Source: Edaphochlamys debaryana
Lineage: Eukaryota > Chlorophyta > Chlorophyceae > Chlamydomonadales
DNA length: 64,000 bases
NCBI GenBank assembly: GCA_016858145.1
Contig: JAEHOE010000081.1
Location: 310,001-374,000, forward strand
Direction: 5' to 3'
Within the stretch, counting starts at the first letter, position 1. Each line of letters opens with the position of its first letter. The translations under genes and the position numbers were made by a program. Positions 10,432-23,404 of the stretch are shown piece by piece. The notes beneath the pieces were generated by a model, which worked only from the letters and a program-made list of their open reading frames with translations, was not told where the DNA came from and ran no database searches.

Positions 10432-13400
10432 CTCATCCCCAAGATCCGACCCACGACGACCCCAGGTGAGGCCCAAACCAGCTCCAGCAATCGCCAGCCG
10501 GACTACCTGCCCCGCATTCGACTGGGCCACGTACTGGCGGCAACACTATTCTCCTCCCTGCCCCTGACACCTTGCCTACCCACACATGTGTGCCACCCCA
10601 GACCGGCCGGACATCGTGCAGCTGTCGGGGCACAAGTCCCTCAAACTGACGGGGCCAGCGGGCGAGAGCCGGCAGTGGGACTTTGACTATGTGGCGGCGG
10701 CGCGCACCCGCCAGCGCACCTTCTTCAAGGGTACGTACCCCCAGACGTTGGGCAGCAGGGTCATACGAACTCTCCATGACAGCTAGCAACGCACAGCCGC
10801 GCAGCCATGATGTGGCTCGGAGTCCTCAGACGAAGGTACTGATGCATACCCTCACAGCTGCCACAGTCATGCTGCCTCGGCGGACCCCATCGCCCCGCTG
10901 CCCCGACCCACATCGCCGCCCTTTCCACCTGCTACTCGCTCTTGCATTCCGCAGTCGCGGGGCGGCCCATGGCGGACCACTTCCTCAGCTTCTACAACGC
11001 AGCCATCCTGGCCTACGGCCAGACCGGGAGCGGCAAGACCCACACCATGATCGGCCGCTTGCCGCCGCAGCGGACCGGCGTGCGGTCGGGCGGCGGTGGG
11101 GGCTGGCTGGAGTCTGACTTGCCGGATGAGGTGCGCGAAGAGCGGGGCTGCAAGGGATCCCGGGGGAGAGATGCGGTTGGGGTCAGGGATTTGGGAAATC
11201 CGCCGGTGCAGGACGTCTGATGCGGCACCACGTTATTGCTCCTTCCCAAACAGGCCGGCCTAATTCCACGGCTGCTGGAGTACGTGTTCCGTCACCTGTC
11301 CGTGGATGGGCTGCAGCATCGCGCCGACCGTGGCAGCTCGGGTGGCGGCGCTGCGCCCAGCCCCCCGGACCGGCCTTCCACTGGGGGACTCCTCGAGCCC
11401 ATACCCGCGCCTTGCTCGCCACCAGGTGCCGCCGCCACTCCCAGCCGCGCCCGCGGCCGCAGCGGCATCCCCACGCCCGGCCCCGCGCCCCGCGCCGACG
11501 CCACACCCGCCAAAACCCCGGCAAAGACGCCCCTCGGGCGCAGCGGAATCCCTACGCCCTCCCGGCCAGAGCGCACGCCTGCTGCCCGTGGGCCCGCCGC
11601 GGGCCTGACGCCCGGTCGCTCCGGCCTTCCCGCCCCTCCTACCGGTGCCGCTGCCGCCGCGGCGGCCCGGCCTCAGGGGCCGGTCCTGGGCGCTGGTCTT
11701 TCCGCGGCCTTTGCAGCCGTGGCCCCCTCGGCGGCGGCTGGCGGTGCCGCGGGCGGCCCTGGCCTGGGGGCGCCTGTGCGCGGCTCCATGGCAGGCGGCG
11801 CAGGCGGGTGGGGTCTGGGGAAGCAATACCTGGTGAAAGTCAGCATGCTGCAGATCTACAAGGAGGAGGTGCAAGACCTGATCAACCCCGGGTGGGACAC
11901 GCTGTGTGGGGATCAGGCTGCAAACGGTGGTGCTGAGGGATTGCACGGTGGAGTGCCGGATGGGGCAGGAGTTGCTCGGAAGCGCTCCGCGTGGTCCCTC
12001 AGAGAGCCGTGAACCTTATGCTGGGGTATATAGTGGACAAGGTACGCCCAAGTGCTCACTCGTCCTGCCCCCTCCTACCGTTCCGCCCAGACCCAAGGAG
12101 AGGCTGCTCCTGCGCGAGACGCTGCGGGAGGGCGTCACCGTGGCGGGGCTGACCGAGGTGCCGGTCTGCTCGGGTGAGCGGGCCGCTGGGCTGGCCCTGC
12201 GTTTCTACCAAGACCTGCAGCTGCCCTCATCCATCGCTACAAACCCCACATCCCCTCCTTCCCGATTGCGCCTTCCCCTCGCCTTCCCTCTTCCCACGCA
12301 GCCGCCGAGGCGCTGCACGTGCTGCAACGCGGCATCGCCAACCGCTCCGTGGCCGAGACCGCCTCCAACCCCGTCTCCTCGCGCTCGCACTGCATCCTCA
12401 CGCTCACGCTGGAGGCGGCGCTGCCCACCAAGGAGGCGGGCGTGCTGCGCGTGGGGCGGTCGCGGCTGCAGCTGGTGGATCTTGCGGGTGCGGAGGGGGT
12501 CGGGGCTGTGGGCCGAGGTGGTTGTTGGTGGGGGTGGAGGAGTGTGGCGTGTTGGGAGGGTGGTACGGTGACGTACGGAAGGCAAACAGCGCTGTTCCGC
12601 TGAGCATGGTACGCGCTCTCCTTTCACCAAACCTTTCACCCACAGGCAGCGAGCGCACGTCCAAGTCCGCCGAGCCCGACCCGGCTCGCCAGAGCGAGGC
12701 CCACGCCATCAACAAAGCCCTGTCCACGCTCTCGCTCGTCATCGCGCGCCTCACCAAGCGCGAGCCCAGCCACGTGCCGTACCGCGACTCCAAGCTCACG
12801 TTCCTGCTGCAGGTGGGTGGCGGGGTGGTGGGGCCTGCTAGGGGGGTCAGGGGCCGGGGCAGGGCATTGTGACGTGGAGGGGGGCCGACATGGGCTGGTG
12901 ATTCTCCTCCGCCCAGCGCCATGCGACTGGACAACCTGCATCGTTTTGCGCAGCGGCTCGAGCACCGTATTAACAGCAAGGAAGGTTGTGCTGGCAGGCC
13001 TGTTGTCTGAATCGTGATGCACAGCGTAAGAAGGCACACGGCTAGCACCTCATCACCCTCAGTACCGCACCCCAACGCGGCCTGCATGACGGCTTTCCCT
13101 CTTTCCTCCTCCGCTCTCCCCCTGCCCCTGCCGTTTACCGCAGGACTGCATCGGCGGCAACGCCAAGACGCTCATCATCGCCAACCTCAACCCCTCGCCC
13201 TCGTGCGCCGCCGAGACCAAGGTCACGCTGGACTTCGCGCTGAGCGCCAAGAAAGTCAGGAACCGGGTGAGACAAGGCTGGGCGGCCCTCCTCGCCTCGC
13301 AAGCAGCGGACACTCCCATCAGCTCCGCAGCTGATGAAAACCCCCTGGCTTTCAAGTCTCGGTCTTTATTCCCAAGCACCCCTTCCCCCTTCTCCCTCCC

Positions 13401-16400
13401 GCGACCAGGCGGTGATCAACCAGGACGACCGCGGCGACGCTGTCAAGCTTCGGGAGGAGGTGGCGCGGCTGCGGAAGGAGCTGGACATCTTCAGGGCGCT
13501 GCACGCACCGGTGGGTGGACGCGTGCGTGTGATTGGGGACCGCCTGTCACGTCTGTTTACTAGTGAAGCTGGGACGGCACACATGCGCAAACGGGTAACC
13601 CGCAGCGTGGGTATCACAGCAAGCTGCCAACGGTGAAGGTTTCTGGCGGGGTAGGCACACATGCCGCAAGCAACGGGCAGTGGTCCAGACCCTAACCTCT
13701 GCTTCACGCCATCGCTCTCCCGCAGGAGCTGCCTGGCCCCAGCCGCAGCCCTCAGCTCGACCTGGGGAGGGAGGCGCAGTCCGCCGCGCAGCGCGCCAGC
13801 GGCGGCGGGGTGGCCCCGGTCCGAGCGTCCGTCTCGGCCGACAAGCTGCAGCAGGCGCTGGCCCTCAACACGGAGCTGGAGGCTCGGCTGAAGGCCGCGG
13901 AGGAGGAGTACGCGGCGCTGAAGCTGTGAGCCCGGGGCTGAGGGACGCGTGGACGGCGCGGAGCGGCGTGGGTGCGCTTCAGTAGGGCAGGTCCTCTAGG
14001 GTCCCTTCTGCGCCGGAGGATGCGTCTGCAGGTGCTGGTCGTTTTGCCTAAGGCGGCAGCCGCCCACAGTTGGGTTTGGCCGGAGCCGAAGAGCCTTTCT
14101 TCCGTCTCCCGCAGGGAGCACGATGCGCTGCAGGAGCAGTCGGAAACGCAGCGGTGCGAGCTGGCGAAGCTGGAGGCGACGGTGGAGCAGGTGGGCCGCC
14201 GTGGGGCACCGCCGATAGCGGCGAACGGGCATGTTGGAAATGCGAACGGGTGTGTAAACGGCTGCTCATGTGAAAGAGGGTGTGTGTGTGACTCGAGCGC
14301 TCTCAAGCCCTTGCAGGCCTCCTGCCTCCCTGACGTCCGCACCTGCTGACCTCCCCACGGCCCCTGTGTGGCACGCATCCCCACTCCCACACACAGTGCG
14401 AGGAGGAGCTGCTGGACCTGCGCCAGCGGCCCACCATGGAGGAGCACCAGCAGGTCAGGAGAAGGGGGGGAGAGGAGGGGATGGCTTGGGTGGGGCATGG
14501 GCGTCCTTGCGTGCGGGTCATTTGCGAGCTCGGCACGGTCATCATCCCCCTGGTCCCGATTTCAAGCAGCCGACTTGACACCTCCGCTTCCGCCCTTGAC
14601 CTATCCCAAACACGACGCGTCCAGGCCCTTGCCGCGGCCCTGGACAACGCCCTCTCCCGCTGCGAGCTCCTCAGCGCTGAGGCGGAGGCCCAGGCGGAGC
14701 GCGCCCGGCAGGCGGAGGCGCAGGCCGCCGCCGCCGACGCAGCCAACGCCGAGCTCCGCTCCCAGCTGGAGGCGCTCCGCACCGAGAGCCGCCGCACGCG
14801 GCCAGCGGAGGACGGCCCCGCTGGGGCCAGCCCCCGCCGGCAGCGGCGCTGCGTGCGCGACGGGTTCGCCCTGTCGCCCCTCGAGGCTGTGGCGGAGGCC
14901 GCTGGCGAGGGCGGTGTCGGGGACGAGGGCCCCGTTCCCGCCAGCCCCGCCGAGTCGGTTGGGTCGTCCGGCCTGAGCTCGCTCGCGCCGTCGCCAGCGC
15001 AAGATGGCCGCGTGTTCCGCACCTACACGCCCCGGTCGCCCGCGCCCGGCCAGCTGTTCTCCCCCGCCCGGCCCGGCAGCCTGGGCGCCGGCTCCTTGGG
15101 GGCGCCCTGTGGCTGCGGCGCCAACGCCGGGCCCAACCCCGCGGCCAGCGAGGCGGGCAGCGAGCGGTTCCGCAGCTTCCTGGCGGCGTGGGGCGCGAGG
15201 CCGGGGGACTCCGTTGACCGGCGCGTGTCGGTCAGCGTGCGGTTCCTGCCCACACCCGAGGCCACCAATCGCAGCGGCGCCGGGCTGGACCCCGCCTCCG
15301 CCGGCCGCCACTCCCAGGCGGGCTCTGTCGTCCGCACCAACCCGCTCTACGACCTGGAGAGCGCGGCGGCGGCAGCAGCTGCGGCGGCGGCAGGTGGTGG
15401 TGCCGTGGACGGCCAAGCGCCGCTAAGGGCTGGGGCGGATGAAGGCGAGGGCCAGGCCGAGTCGCGGCCTGCGGTTGAGGCGGAGGGGGACAAGCACTCG
15501 GTGCTGCCGGGGCCCTGGGTGCGGCGCCGCACCCGCACACGCACCATGGACTCAGAGGGGTCCATGTGCGAGCTGCCCATGCCGCCACCCCCCGAGTACG
15601 CCACCCCCGGCGCCACGCCTGGTGCAACGCCCGGTGCGACGCCGCGGGGCGAGCGTGAAGACGAACCCCGAGGACCCGAGGACGCGGAGGCGGAGGCCGA
15701 GTCCCGCTTCGCCTGCAGCCCCCGCGAGCGGCCACTGCGGGAGCTGCAGTGCGGCATGCCCACCGTGGAGGCAAAGCCGCGCGGCGCCAAGCCCGGCGCC
15801 GTCGCGGCCGCCGCCGCTGCCATCGCCGCGCGCTTGCAGCAGGACGACGCCACGCCCTGCAGCCGCCCCGCACCGCCCTGGGCTTTCGCCACCGAGCCAG
15901 CCCCTGCGCCTGGCCCTGCCCACGCCCCAGCCCAGGCCCCGGCCCAGTCTCCGGGCCTGCGTCGCGGGGCGGTGGTGGGCTTGCGGTCTCCGCCGTGGTC
16001 GCCCCCCGGCGTGGGCAGCGGCGGCCGGCCAACGCTCAGCCAGCGGAGCCATGCGACCGGCGACTCGAAGGCCGTGTCACAGAGCACGCCCGACATGCGG
16101 TGCGTGCTACGCAGCTTTGGCACGGGCCTGACGGGCGAGCACGCCACGCCCTGCCCCGGCACGCTCACGGCCTCGCGCGCCGCGCTGCGGTACGCGAGCG
16201 TGGGCCCGCCCTCGCCGGGCCTCACACCCAGCCCCGGCCTCGCTCTCAGCGACGGCCCCGCCGCCGCCAGCGGCCTGGACGCCTCCTCGCTCTGCTGCCA
16301 GGCCCAGCCCACGCCGTCAGGCTCCGTTGCGGGTACCGCCCACGCCGCGCTCAGCCCTGGTGAGGTGTGCAGCTACCGCAGCCCCCGACCGGCGGCTGGG

Positions 16401-19400
16401 TGCGGCTCGGTACCGGCCGAGGCTTCCGCACCCTCGGCGAGCCCTGGTGCGGGCACGGGTGCGGGTGCAGCAGCTGTTGCATCGCCGGTGTCCGGTGTCC
16501 GCCCCGCCCGGCTCACCTGGGGTGTGGCCACGCCCGCCTCCGCCACCCGCGGCAGCGTCACGTCCGCCGCTCACTCCCACCGCTCGCCCAGCCACGCTGC
16601 CCTCCAGCACCACTCCTCGCCAACTGAGTCTGGGCGCTCCCAGGGCTCCCCTGCAGCGGCCAGAGCCTCTCACGGTCGGGCCGGAGCGGTGCGGGCTGCT
16701 GCGAAAGGGCCGGCCGGCGGCAGCGGCAGTGGCAGCGGCAGCCCGGTGTCCCGAGCGCAGGCGCAGGCGCTGGAGGCCCAGGTGGAGGCGCTGGAGAGGG
16801 CGCAGGAGCAGATGGCCGAAGACGCGGAGCAGCTGCGGGCCGTGCTGAAGGCGGAACAGGACAAGCGTGCAAAGGTGCGCGCGGGCTGCGGGGGGGGGGG
16901 GTTGCGGGGAAGAGAACGGCGACTGGCGTGGGTTACCCGGCTTGTCCAGCAAGGCACTGAACGGAGCGTACGACGCATGGCTGTGGGCTCGCCTAACGTG
17001 GCTGCAAGCAACGTAGCTTGCTTGCCGCCCCGGTTACTGTTGCTCCCTGCCGCTGACCAGTTCCTGCCGCACGCCATGTTCCGTGACCCGCACCCGCCAG
17101 GCCGAGGCCAGCCTCCGGGACGCCCGGGTCGCAGTCCAGCTGGAGATGGCCAGTGTCGAGGGCAACCTGCACAAGGCCAACTTTGACCTCACCAACATGA
17201 GCGAGACGGTCAGGTCCCTGGTGGAGCAGCTGGGCAGCTACGAGGCCACTATGGCCAGGTGGGCGCACCGGACGGGGCTCCAACATGCGTGGGTGGCCGG
17301 GAGTATGCCGTCCGCGCTGACCGAAGTGGGATACAGGGCATCTTAACCTGGTTTTGAATTGCTTGGCTTAACACGTCCTCCTTGTCATGTCCCTGTGACT
17401 GCAGGGTGCGCACTGAGCTCCAGGCCGCCGTTGACGGCGCCGAGTCGGACTCTTCCGCCGCTCCGGCCTCATCCGCCCTGGCGGCCGCGCTGGTCCTGCT
17501 GGCGCCCGCGCCCGCCCCCGACACCACCAGCGCCTTCTCCTGGCTGGCCACGCCCTCGGGCCGTACCATGCGCCTGCTCGACGAGAAGTTCCCTGACTGG
17601 CAGGTGTACACCGCGGAGGAGCCCAGCACCTACTACGAGGTCACGCCGCAAGGCTCCGTCGCCGCGCCCGACAGCCGCGCCCGCGCCAGCGCCAGCCGCG
17701 CCGCCCTGTCTGCCTCCGCCAGCCGCGCCTCCATCTCCCTGTCGGCCCGGCAGCTGTCCTCGCCGCTCTTCCTGCAGCAGCACCAGCACCATGAGCTGCC
17801 GGGGCCCACCGTAGGACAGGGCAACGGCACGCCGTCCAGCAGCGCCGTGCGATGGCCCCCCGGGAGCTCCGGCGCTGAGCGGCTGCAGAGCCCGTTTGCG
17901 CCCAGCCCGCTGGCGGGAGCGCAGAGCGGGCCGTGGCCCGAGGCATCGGGCTCAGCCAGGGCTGTGGCGGCCACGCAAGAGAGGTGGGCAGCAAGCAAGT
18001 GGAGCTCATCATTATTAGGAAAGCTTGCCTTGCTGCAGCCTGCTTTTGCCAATAGACCCGAGTCACTGTCCAACCCCTTGCTACAAGCTGCCTCACCCGC
18101 ATTCGCCGCATCGACGCAACTTACTTCCGCTTGCATCTGTCCGTCCACAGCGCTGCCGACCGAGGTGATCTAGAAGGACAGCTGGCGGACACGCGGCAGC
18201 TGGAGGCGGCCCAGGTGCGGCTGCAGCAGCTGGAGGCACAGCCGCGAGAAGCGCAGGAGGATGGGGGGCTGCAGCAGGCTCCAGCACACGAAGAAGCCGC
18301 TGCCGCTGTTGAGGCCAGGGCTGCCGCTGAGGCGGCAGCAGCCGAGGCACAGGAGGAGCTCGCCCGGCTGCGGGAAGCACAAGTTCAGGCTCAACAGGAG
18401 GCCGCGGCGCAGGCCGAGGCTGCCGCCGCTGCCGAGGCCGCTGCCGCCAAGGCACAGCGCGAGCTGGCGCTCCTGCGAGACGCACAAGCAGCGATGCAGC
18501 AGGCGTCTGCAGCTCAGGCGGAGGCCGCAGCTGCCGCTGCCACCGAGGCACAGCAACAGCTCGCGCGGCTGCGGGAGGGCCAAGCGGCAGCGCAGCAGCA
18601 AGCGGAAGCACAGGCCGCTGCCGCCGCTGCTGCTGCGACCGCTGCCGCCGAGGCTCAACAGCAGCTCTTCACCGCCGAGGCCACGCAAGCGGAGGCGGCC
18701 GCGCAGCTCGAGGCCTGGGTCCAGGCTCACGTCAAGGCTGAGGCCGAGCTGGAGTTCGCTCGGCTTCGGGAGGCGGGCCTGGCCTCAGCCCTGAATGCTC
18801 GTGAGGCGGCGCTGGCGGCGCTGCGGGGCCGTTGCGAGGAGGTGGAGGTCGCGCTGCGGCAGGCTCAGGCGTCTGGCGAGGCGCGTGTGCGGGACCTGCA
18901 GGAAGCTGCGGCTGCGCTGGAGTACATCGCGGCACAACAGCTGGCGGGGCGGGAGGCGCAGGTGGAGGAGCTGGCGGGCCGCGCTGCGGGCATGGCGGCG
19001 GAGGCGCACCGGGCCGCCGAGGAGGCGGAGGCGCTGCGGCGGCAGGCGGCCGAGGCGGAGGCGCGCTGCCAGCAGCAGGCGGCGGCCGCACGCGCGGCGG
19101 AGCAGCGGGAGAGGCTCACCCTGGACAAGCTCAGGCGAGCAGGGCGTGTATGAGGTCTGATTGGGCCGTGCGCTGGGTTCTGCGTGGGGTGCCTGTGCTT
19201 CTCCTTGCACGGCTTGCCTACGCCAACACCTCTACCCTTGCGCTGAATTCCCATGAAGCACGAGCTGGCTGCCCTCACCACGTCTCCACGCCCCGTCCGG
19301 CCCCCAGGCAGCTGGAGGTGCAGTTCCTGCAGCGCCTCGAGGGACTGCGCCTGGACCTGACCGGCACGCAGGTGGGGGATGCCCTGCCACACCTCCTGTA

Positions 19401-20214
19401 AAGCTGTTGCCGTTGAACCTTGCCTCACAGCCTGCTCACCCTATGCATGCCCCCTGCATCCCCCCCAGTCCCAGCTGTCGGCCAGTGAGCAGCAGCTGGC
19501 GGCCATGCGGGCGCAGGCGGTGGCGGCGCAGGTGGAGGCGGCGGCGGCGCGGCAGGCGGAGGCGGCCAGCCAGGAGCAGCTGGCGGCGCTGACGGCGGCG
19601 CTGGAGGCGCGGCCCGAGGTCGCGGCGGCGCTGTTCGGCCATGCGTCGCCGGCACAGGCCCAGCCCTCCTGGTCGGGGGAGGGCAGCGGCGGACCGGGCG
19701 CGGCGGCTCCAGGCAGGGCCGGCGGGCAGCGGCCGGGCGGCGCGGGGCAGGCGCCGGTGTCGAGCCGTGCGCCCTGGTCCTCGAGGAAGGCGGCGCGGGG
19801 CAGCAGGCAAGTGGGGGGCTGGGGCGGGCTGTGGCGGTATACCTGTTGTTCAGGGATGTGTTCCAGTCCAATCGACCGGTCCTAGCATTCGTCATACCGA
19901 TCTGTCAACCGCTCGACATCACCTCTGACAGCTTCCATCCCCGGACCCGCAGGTACGGCTCGTACGGCGGCGATCTGCCGTACGGCCTGTCCTCCTCCGC
20001 TCCCTCTGTGGCTGGCGACGGCGCCAACAAGGGCACCTGGGTGCAGCGCTTCCTGCAGCGCCGGGGGCCCGCGGGCCCCGGAGGCAGCGGCGCGGGAGGC
20101 GGAGCGCCCGCGCGGCTGATCGTGTTCACTCCGCGGCGGGGCGCGGCGCGGGGGGTGACGGGCATCGTGTGGGGGCAGGTGCCGGCCTCGGCGGCCAAGA
20201 GGGCGAGGGGGTGA
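10432..20214 (+). CDS. Kinesin-12-like (KIF15/POK-type) motor protein, 5' end not fixed
   Basis: Nineteen exons from 10432 can be joined in phase: 10432-10465, 10602-10730, 10955-11130, 11254-11891, 12091-12173, 12302-12487, 12646-12812, 13144-13266, 13409-13510, 13726-13925, 14115-14190, 14397-14453, 14625-16874, 17101-17258, 17405-17983, 18151-19134, 19308-19371, 19469-19806 and 19953-20214. They encode at least 2201 aa. Motor landmarks in order: KIRP, the P-loop GQTGSGKT, LIPR...YVF, VSMLQIYKEEVQDL, switch I NPVSSRSH, switch II LVDLAGSE, and YRDSKLTFLLQ. The neck (AVINQDDRGD, then LREEVARLRKEL) resembles kinesin-12. An insert of roughly 170 residues rich in Pro/Ala/Ser lies between LIPR and VSMLQIY. 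After the motor come short coiled coils, a long disordered Ser/Pro/Ala region, and an Ala/Gln/Glu coiled coil (exon 18151-19134). Kinesin-12 members act in spindle or division-plane organisation; this role is inferred. Two introns appear to use GC donors (19135, 19807). The first coding exon is uncertain. Confidence 0.88.
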
Positions 20215-21299
20215 GGGAGGGGCGCCCCAGCGGGGAAGGGCCGGGAAGCTGTGGGCGGAGGACGCGGGTCTCGTGGGCATCGGTACTGGGCTACGGTACT
20301 GGGCGACCGCTGGACGTGAAGCCTTCGTGGCGAAGGGGCTGCTTCTGGCACGGGGGCGGAGAGCGCAAAGCTGGTGGGCAGCGTAGGGGCGGAGCAACAG
20401 GAGGCAGGCTGGCCGCGTGCAGGAGGAAGTGGGGGCCGTGGGGTCTGGGGTGAGAGGGGGCCGCAGGCGGTCCAGCAATCGGGGGGGACGGTCGCCTTGT
20501 GAAGGGTCTGGGGCGCCTCTGGGCGAGTGGTCGGGGACTGGAGCGCCATGCTCCCCTGGCCAGGCACACGCCACCAAGCAATGCAGCAAGTCCAGACCCT
20601 TCGCTGGGACGGGCTTCAGGGCCCCGAGAGGGGCTTCAGGGCTCCGTGAGGGGCTTGCGCTCGAAATTAAACCCTCACTTGAGACAGAGACGGAGACAGG
20701 GGCCTGTCCAGCGTGTCACCCACTCACCTGCTCCAGCAGCCACGCCACCTTGGCGGCTCAAGGTAGAAACAGCGGTGCGCCCTGCGGCCTGAGCCGTAGG
20801 GTGAAGCAGTCACGAGTGCGGGGGCGGGCCGTGTAGCAGCGGCCGTTGGGAAGATTAATGGAGGGCGGGCGCCGCCAAGGGCAGCGTGCGGCCCTTGGGG
20901 ATCCCCCGCGGAATTGCAAGTTTGGTGCGAAGGGTTCGCGTGGCGGTGGAGGGCGGTACTTTCCTGGCTCCTGGTGTCGAGGCCCCCGGTATTGTGCGTG
21001 CAAGCGGCCGCCATCCCGCGAGAGCGCGTTGGCCCACCTGTGATCAAAGTGGAGGAGGGGAGCGAGGGGGGTTAGGGCTAGGGATCTTGGGCACGGCATG
21101 CCGCGACTTGCACGGCAATAGGATGTGGCGGATGGTGACAGGTTAGCAGCATCACAGGTGGATGCCAACGGACAGACGCAGAAGGCGTTCGGGCGTACAC
21201 ACAGCGCACCAGCTTTGCAGTCGGGTTTTAGGGCCGGGCGACCAGCGCTCCGCAGCGCCTACCAAACGCGAGAACAATCTCTAGCTCGAGATAGCGCAC
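20215..21299. other. Intergenic between kinesin and the F-box/ankyrin array
   Basis: This contains the kinesin 3' UTR (I found no TGTAA), an inverted relic of the array gene at 20695-20754, and from about 21050 the upstream block shared with array copies 2-4 (the GGGGTTAGGGCTAGGG stretch and the CTCCGCAGCGCCTACC stretch). No independent gene is visible. Confidence 0.55.
20695..20754 (-). pseudogene. Inverted relic of the array gene (exon 1/intron 1 junction)
   Basis: The reverse complement of this 60-nt stretch matches the end of exon 1 and the start of intron 1 of array copy 1 (around 22078-22137), including GAGCAG|GTGAGTGGGTGAC. Because the intron is included, it was copied as DNA and not through mRNA. 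Its orientation is opposite to the whole array. Confidence 0.85.
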
Positions 21300-23404
21300 A
21301 TGGCTGCAAGTCCGGAGGTCCTCGCAGAGATCTGCGGTCCGGACATCCTCAGCCGCATCGCGCGCTTTTTGCCGCCCAACGAGGTTGCCTGCACGCTTCG
21401 ACTCGTGAGCCGCTCTACCGCTGAGCAGTTCAGGGAGCACGCCGTGGTGCGGTGGTCGCAGCCCTTCCCGGCTTGGGCCGGCTTCGCAGCGCACTGGTCT
21501 GCGCCCGGCGCCTGCCGCGCCCTCTCCTGCAAGCGCCGGCAGCAGCTGCTGTGCCTGACCGCCGCCAGCGGGGATGTGGGTAACTTGGAGGTGGCGCTGG
21601 CGGCGACAGGGCTGTGGCCGAACACGGAGGTGATGGCGGCGGCCGCTGCCGCCGGCCAGCTGCACGTGTGCCGCTGGCTGGCGGATCGGGGTTGCCCGCT
21701 GGAGGGACTGTGCCTGGCCATAGGCAAATTTCTCCACGATAACCCTCTAGTTGCCGCCGCCAAGGGCGGGCATGCGGAGATCTGCGAGTGGCTGCTGGAA
21801 CAGGGGTGCGCATGGAGCGAGGAGTGCGTGACCTCGGCTGCTCGCGGGGGTCACCCGGAGCTCATGCGGGCCCTCCTGCGGAAGGCGCCCCCGGGCCCCA
21901 GCGGACTCGTTCGCGTGGGAAGCTTGCTGAGTGCAGCGGCGGAGGGCTGCGACCTGGGAGCCCTGCAGGAGCTGTGGCGAGAGAGGGCTGCCGAGGGATC
22001 CGCTGGTGTGGATTGGGGGCATGTGCGGAGCTTTGCCCTTGCCGCCGCCGCCCGCAGCCCCACCCCCGACTGGGCGGCCAAGGTGGCGTGGCTGCTGGAG
22101 CAGGTGAGTGGGTGACACGCTGGACAGGCCCCTGTCCTCGATATTCCTAGCCTCTGCTCCTCTCCTCAAACTCCGCCTCTACCTCCGCCTCAGGTCGCTT
22201 GCCATCCGCCTCTCCAAGGTCTGTCCTTTTCCCCCTCTCCCATGCAGGGCGCGGTCCAGACACCGGAGTCCATCGCCGCAGCCGCCGCCTCCTGCCCTGA
22301 CGGCGTCGCCCGGCTGACCCTGCTGGTGGAGGGCATGGGCTTACCGATCGACGCCTCCGCACTCGAATCAGCAGCTTGGGAAGGCCGGGCCGAAGCAGTG
22401 CGGTGGATGCTGGCCCGCGGCTTGCCGGCCTTTACGCACGGAGCCTTCGTCGCCGCAGGTCGGGGCCACACGGAGGTGCTGAGGGCGCTGCACGCGGCGG
22501 GTTGGCGGCCGCCTCAGTCTTATGACCTGATACTCCAGTCCTGCTGGTCTGGCAACGTGGAGACCGTCAGCTGGTTTCTGGACACGTTTGGTCCCGAAGC
22601 GTTTCACGCTGAGGGCCCGGGGGCCATTCGGGACATCCCTGGTTTTCCCAGTCCCAAGCCCTTTGATAAGGCCCTGAGCTCCGGCAGCCTGGAGCTGGTG
22701 ACGTGGCTGCGCGAGAGGGGCGTGGGCCTTGGCCGTCACCCCTGGAGCAGTGCAGTGTGGGGCGGCTGCGTGGCTGTGCTCGAGCTGCTGGCGGAGTGGG
22801 GCGCGGACGTGCAGGTGCGTTGAGCCAGCGCTTACCGTACGCTTGGCGTTTCTGAACTCCTGCTTCGTTTGCGTTCTTCACGCCTCACACCTCGCCCAAT
22901 GCGGCCCCTGATGCCTTGTCACCACCCCCCGTTGTCCGAACACCCTGCACCGCCGCGCTCGGCTTCGCCTTATCCGGCCGCCCGAGACTGGCAATCTTAC
23001 ATGGCCCCTGTTCCCGTGCCTCCTCCGTCTCCTGTGGCCCCTTCCCTCAGGACCCGGGCACTTCACCAGAGGACCAATACCTGACCGCGGCCAAGGCAGG
23101 AGACCTGCTGACCCTGGAGGCCCTGCGGCGCCTGGGCCTGCCCCTGGGCCGCACACCGCGGAAGATGAGGGCTCTGGTCAGCGAGGCAATCTCAAGCAGC
23201 GCGCCCCTTCCGGCGCTGCGCTGGCTGCGGGCGGCCGTGGGCGACGTGAACTGGGCCGCGGCGGCGAGGGCCGCCCGAGATGCGTTTGAGCGAGTGCCGG
23301 GGTGGCGGGCGCAGGTGCAGGCGTGGGTGCAGGCGGAGGCGGGGCCGGTGGAGGAGGACGAGGAGGACGAGGAGGACGAGGACGAGGAAGGGGGATGGTT
23401 TTAA
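21300..23404 (+). CDS. F-box-like/ankyrin-repeat protein, array copy 1 (intact)
   Basis: Three exons (21300-22103, 22248-22814, 23051-23404), all phase 0, encode 574 aa. Residues about 9-45 (DILSRIARFLPPNEVACTL, then RLVSR) look like an F-box-like helical motif. From about residue 80 follow degenerate ankyrin-type helices, with repeated patterns such as LTAASGDVGNLEVAL, AAAAGQLHVCRWLADRG, AAKGGHAEICEWLLEQG and SAARGGHPELMRALL, which continue through exon 2 (GHTEVLRALHAAG, SGSLELVTWLRERG). Exon 3 ends in an acidic tail with three EED units, then EDEEGGWF. F-box plus ankyrin proteins typically serve as substrate receptors of SCF ubiquitin ligases; that role is inference only, since the F-box is weak. 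The start ATG is conserved in every copy. A TGTAA signal follows at 23793. Confidence 0.85.

Noticed and set aside
14601..16312. Long minus-strand frames opposite the kinesin
   Set aside because: They mirror a very GC-rich exon whose plus-strand frame is continuous and in phase with the kinesin exons on both sides.
21221..21240. GGGTTTTAGGG-type words upstream of array copies 1-5, resembling the Chlamydomonas telomere repeat TTTTAGGG
   Set aside because: Only one unit occurs at each site and it is copied with the duplicated spacer. No tandem run, so no evidence for an interstitial telomere.
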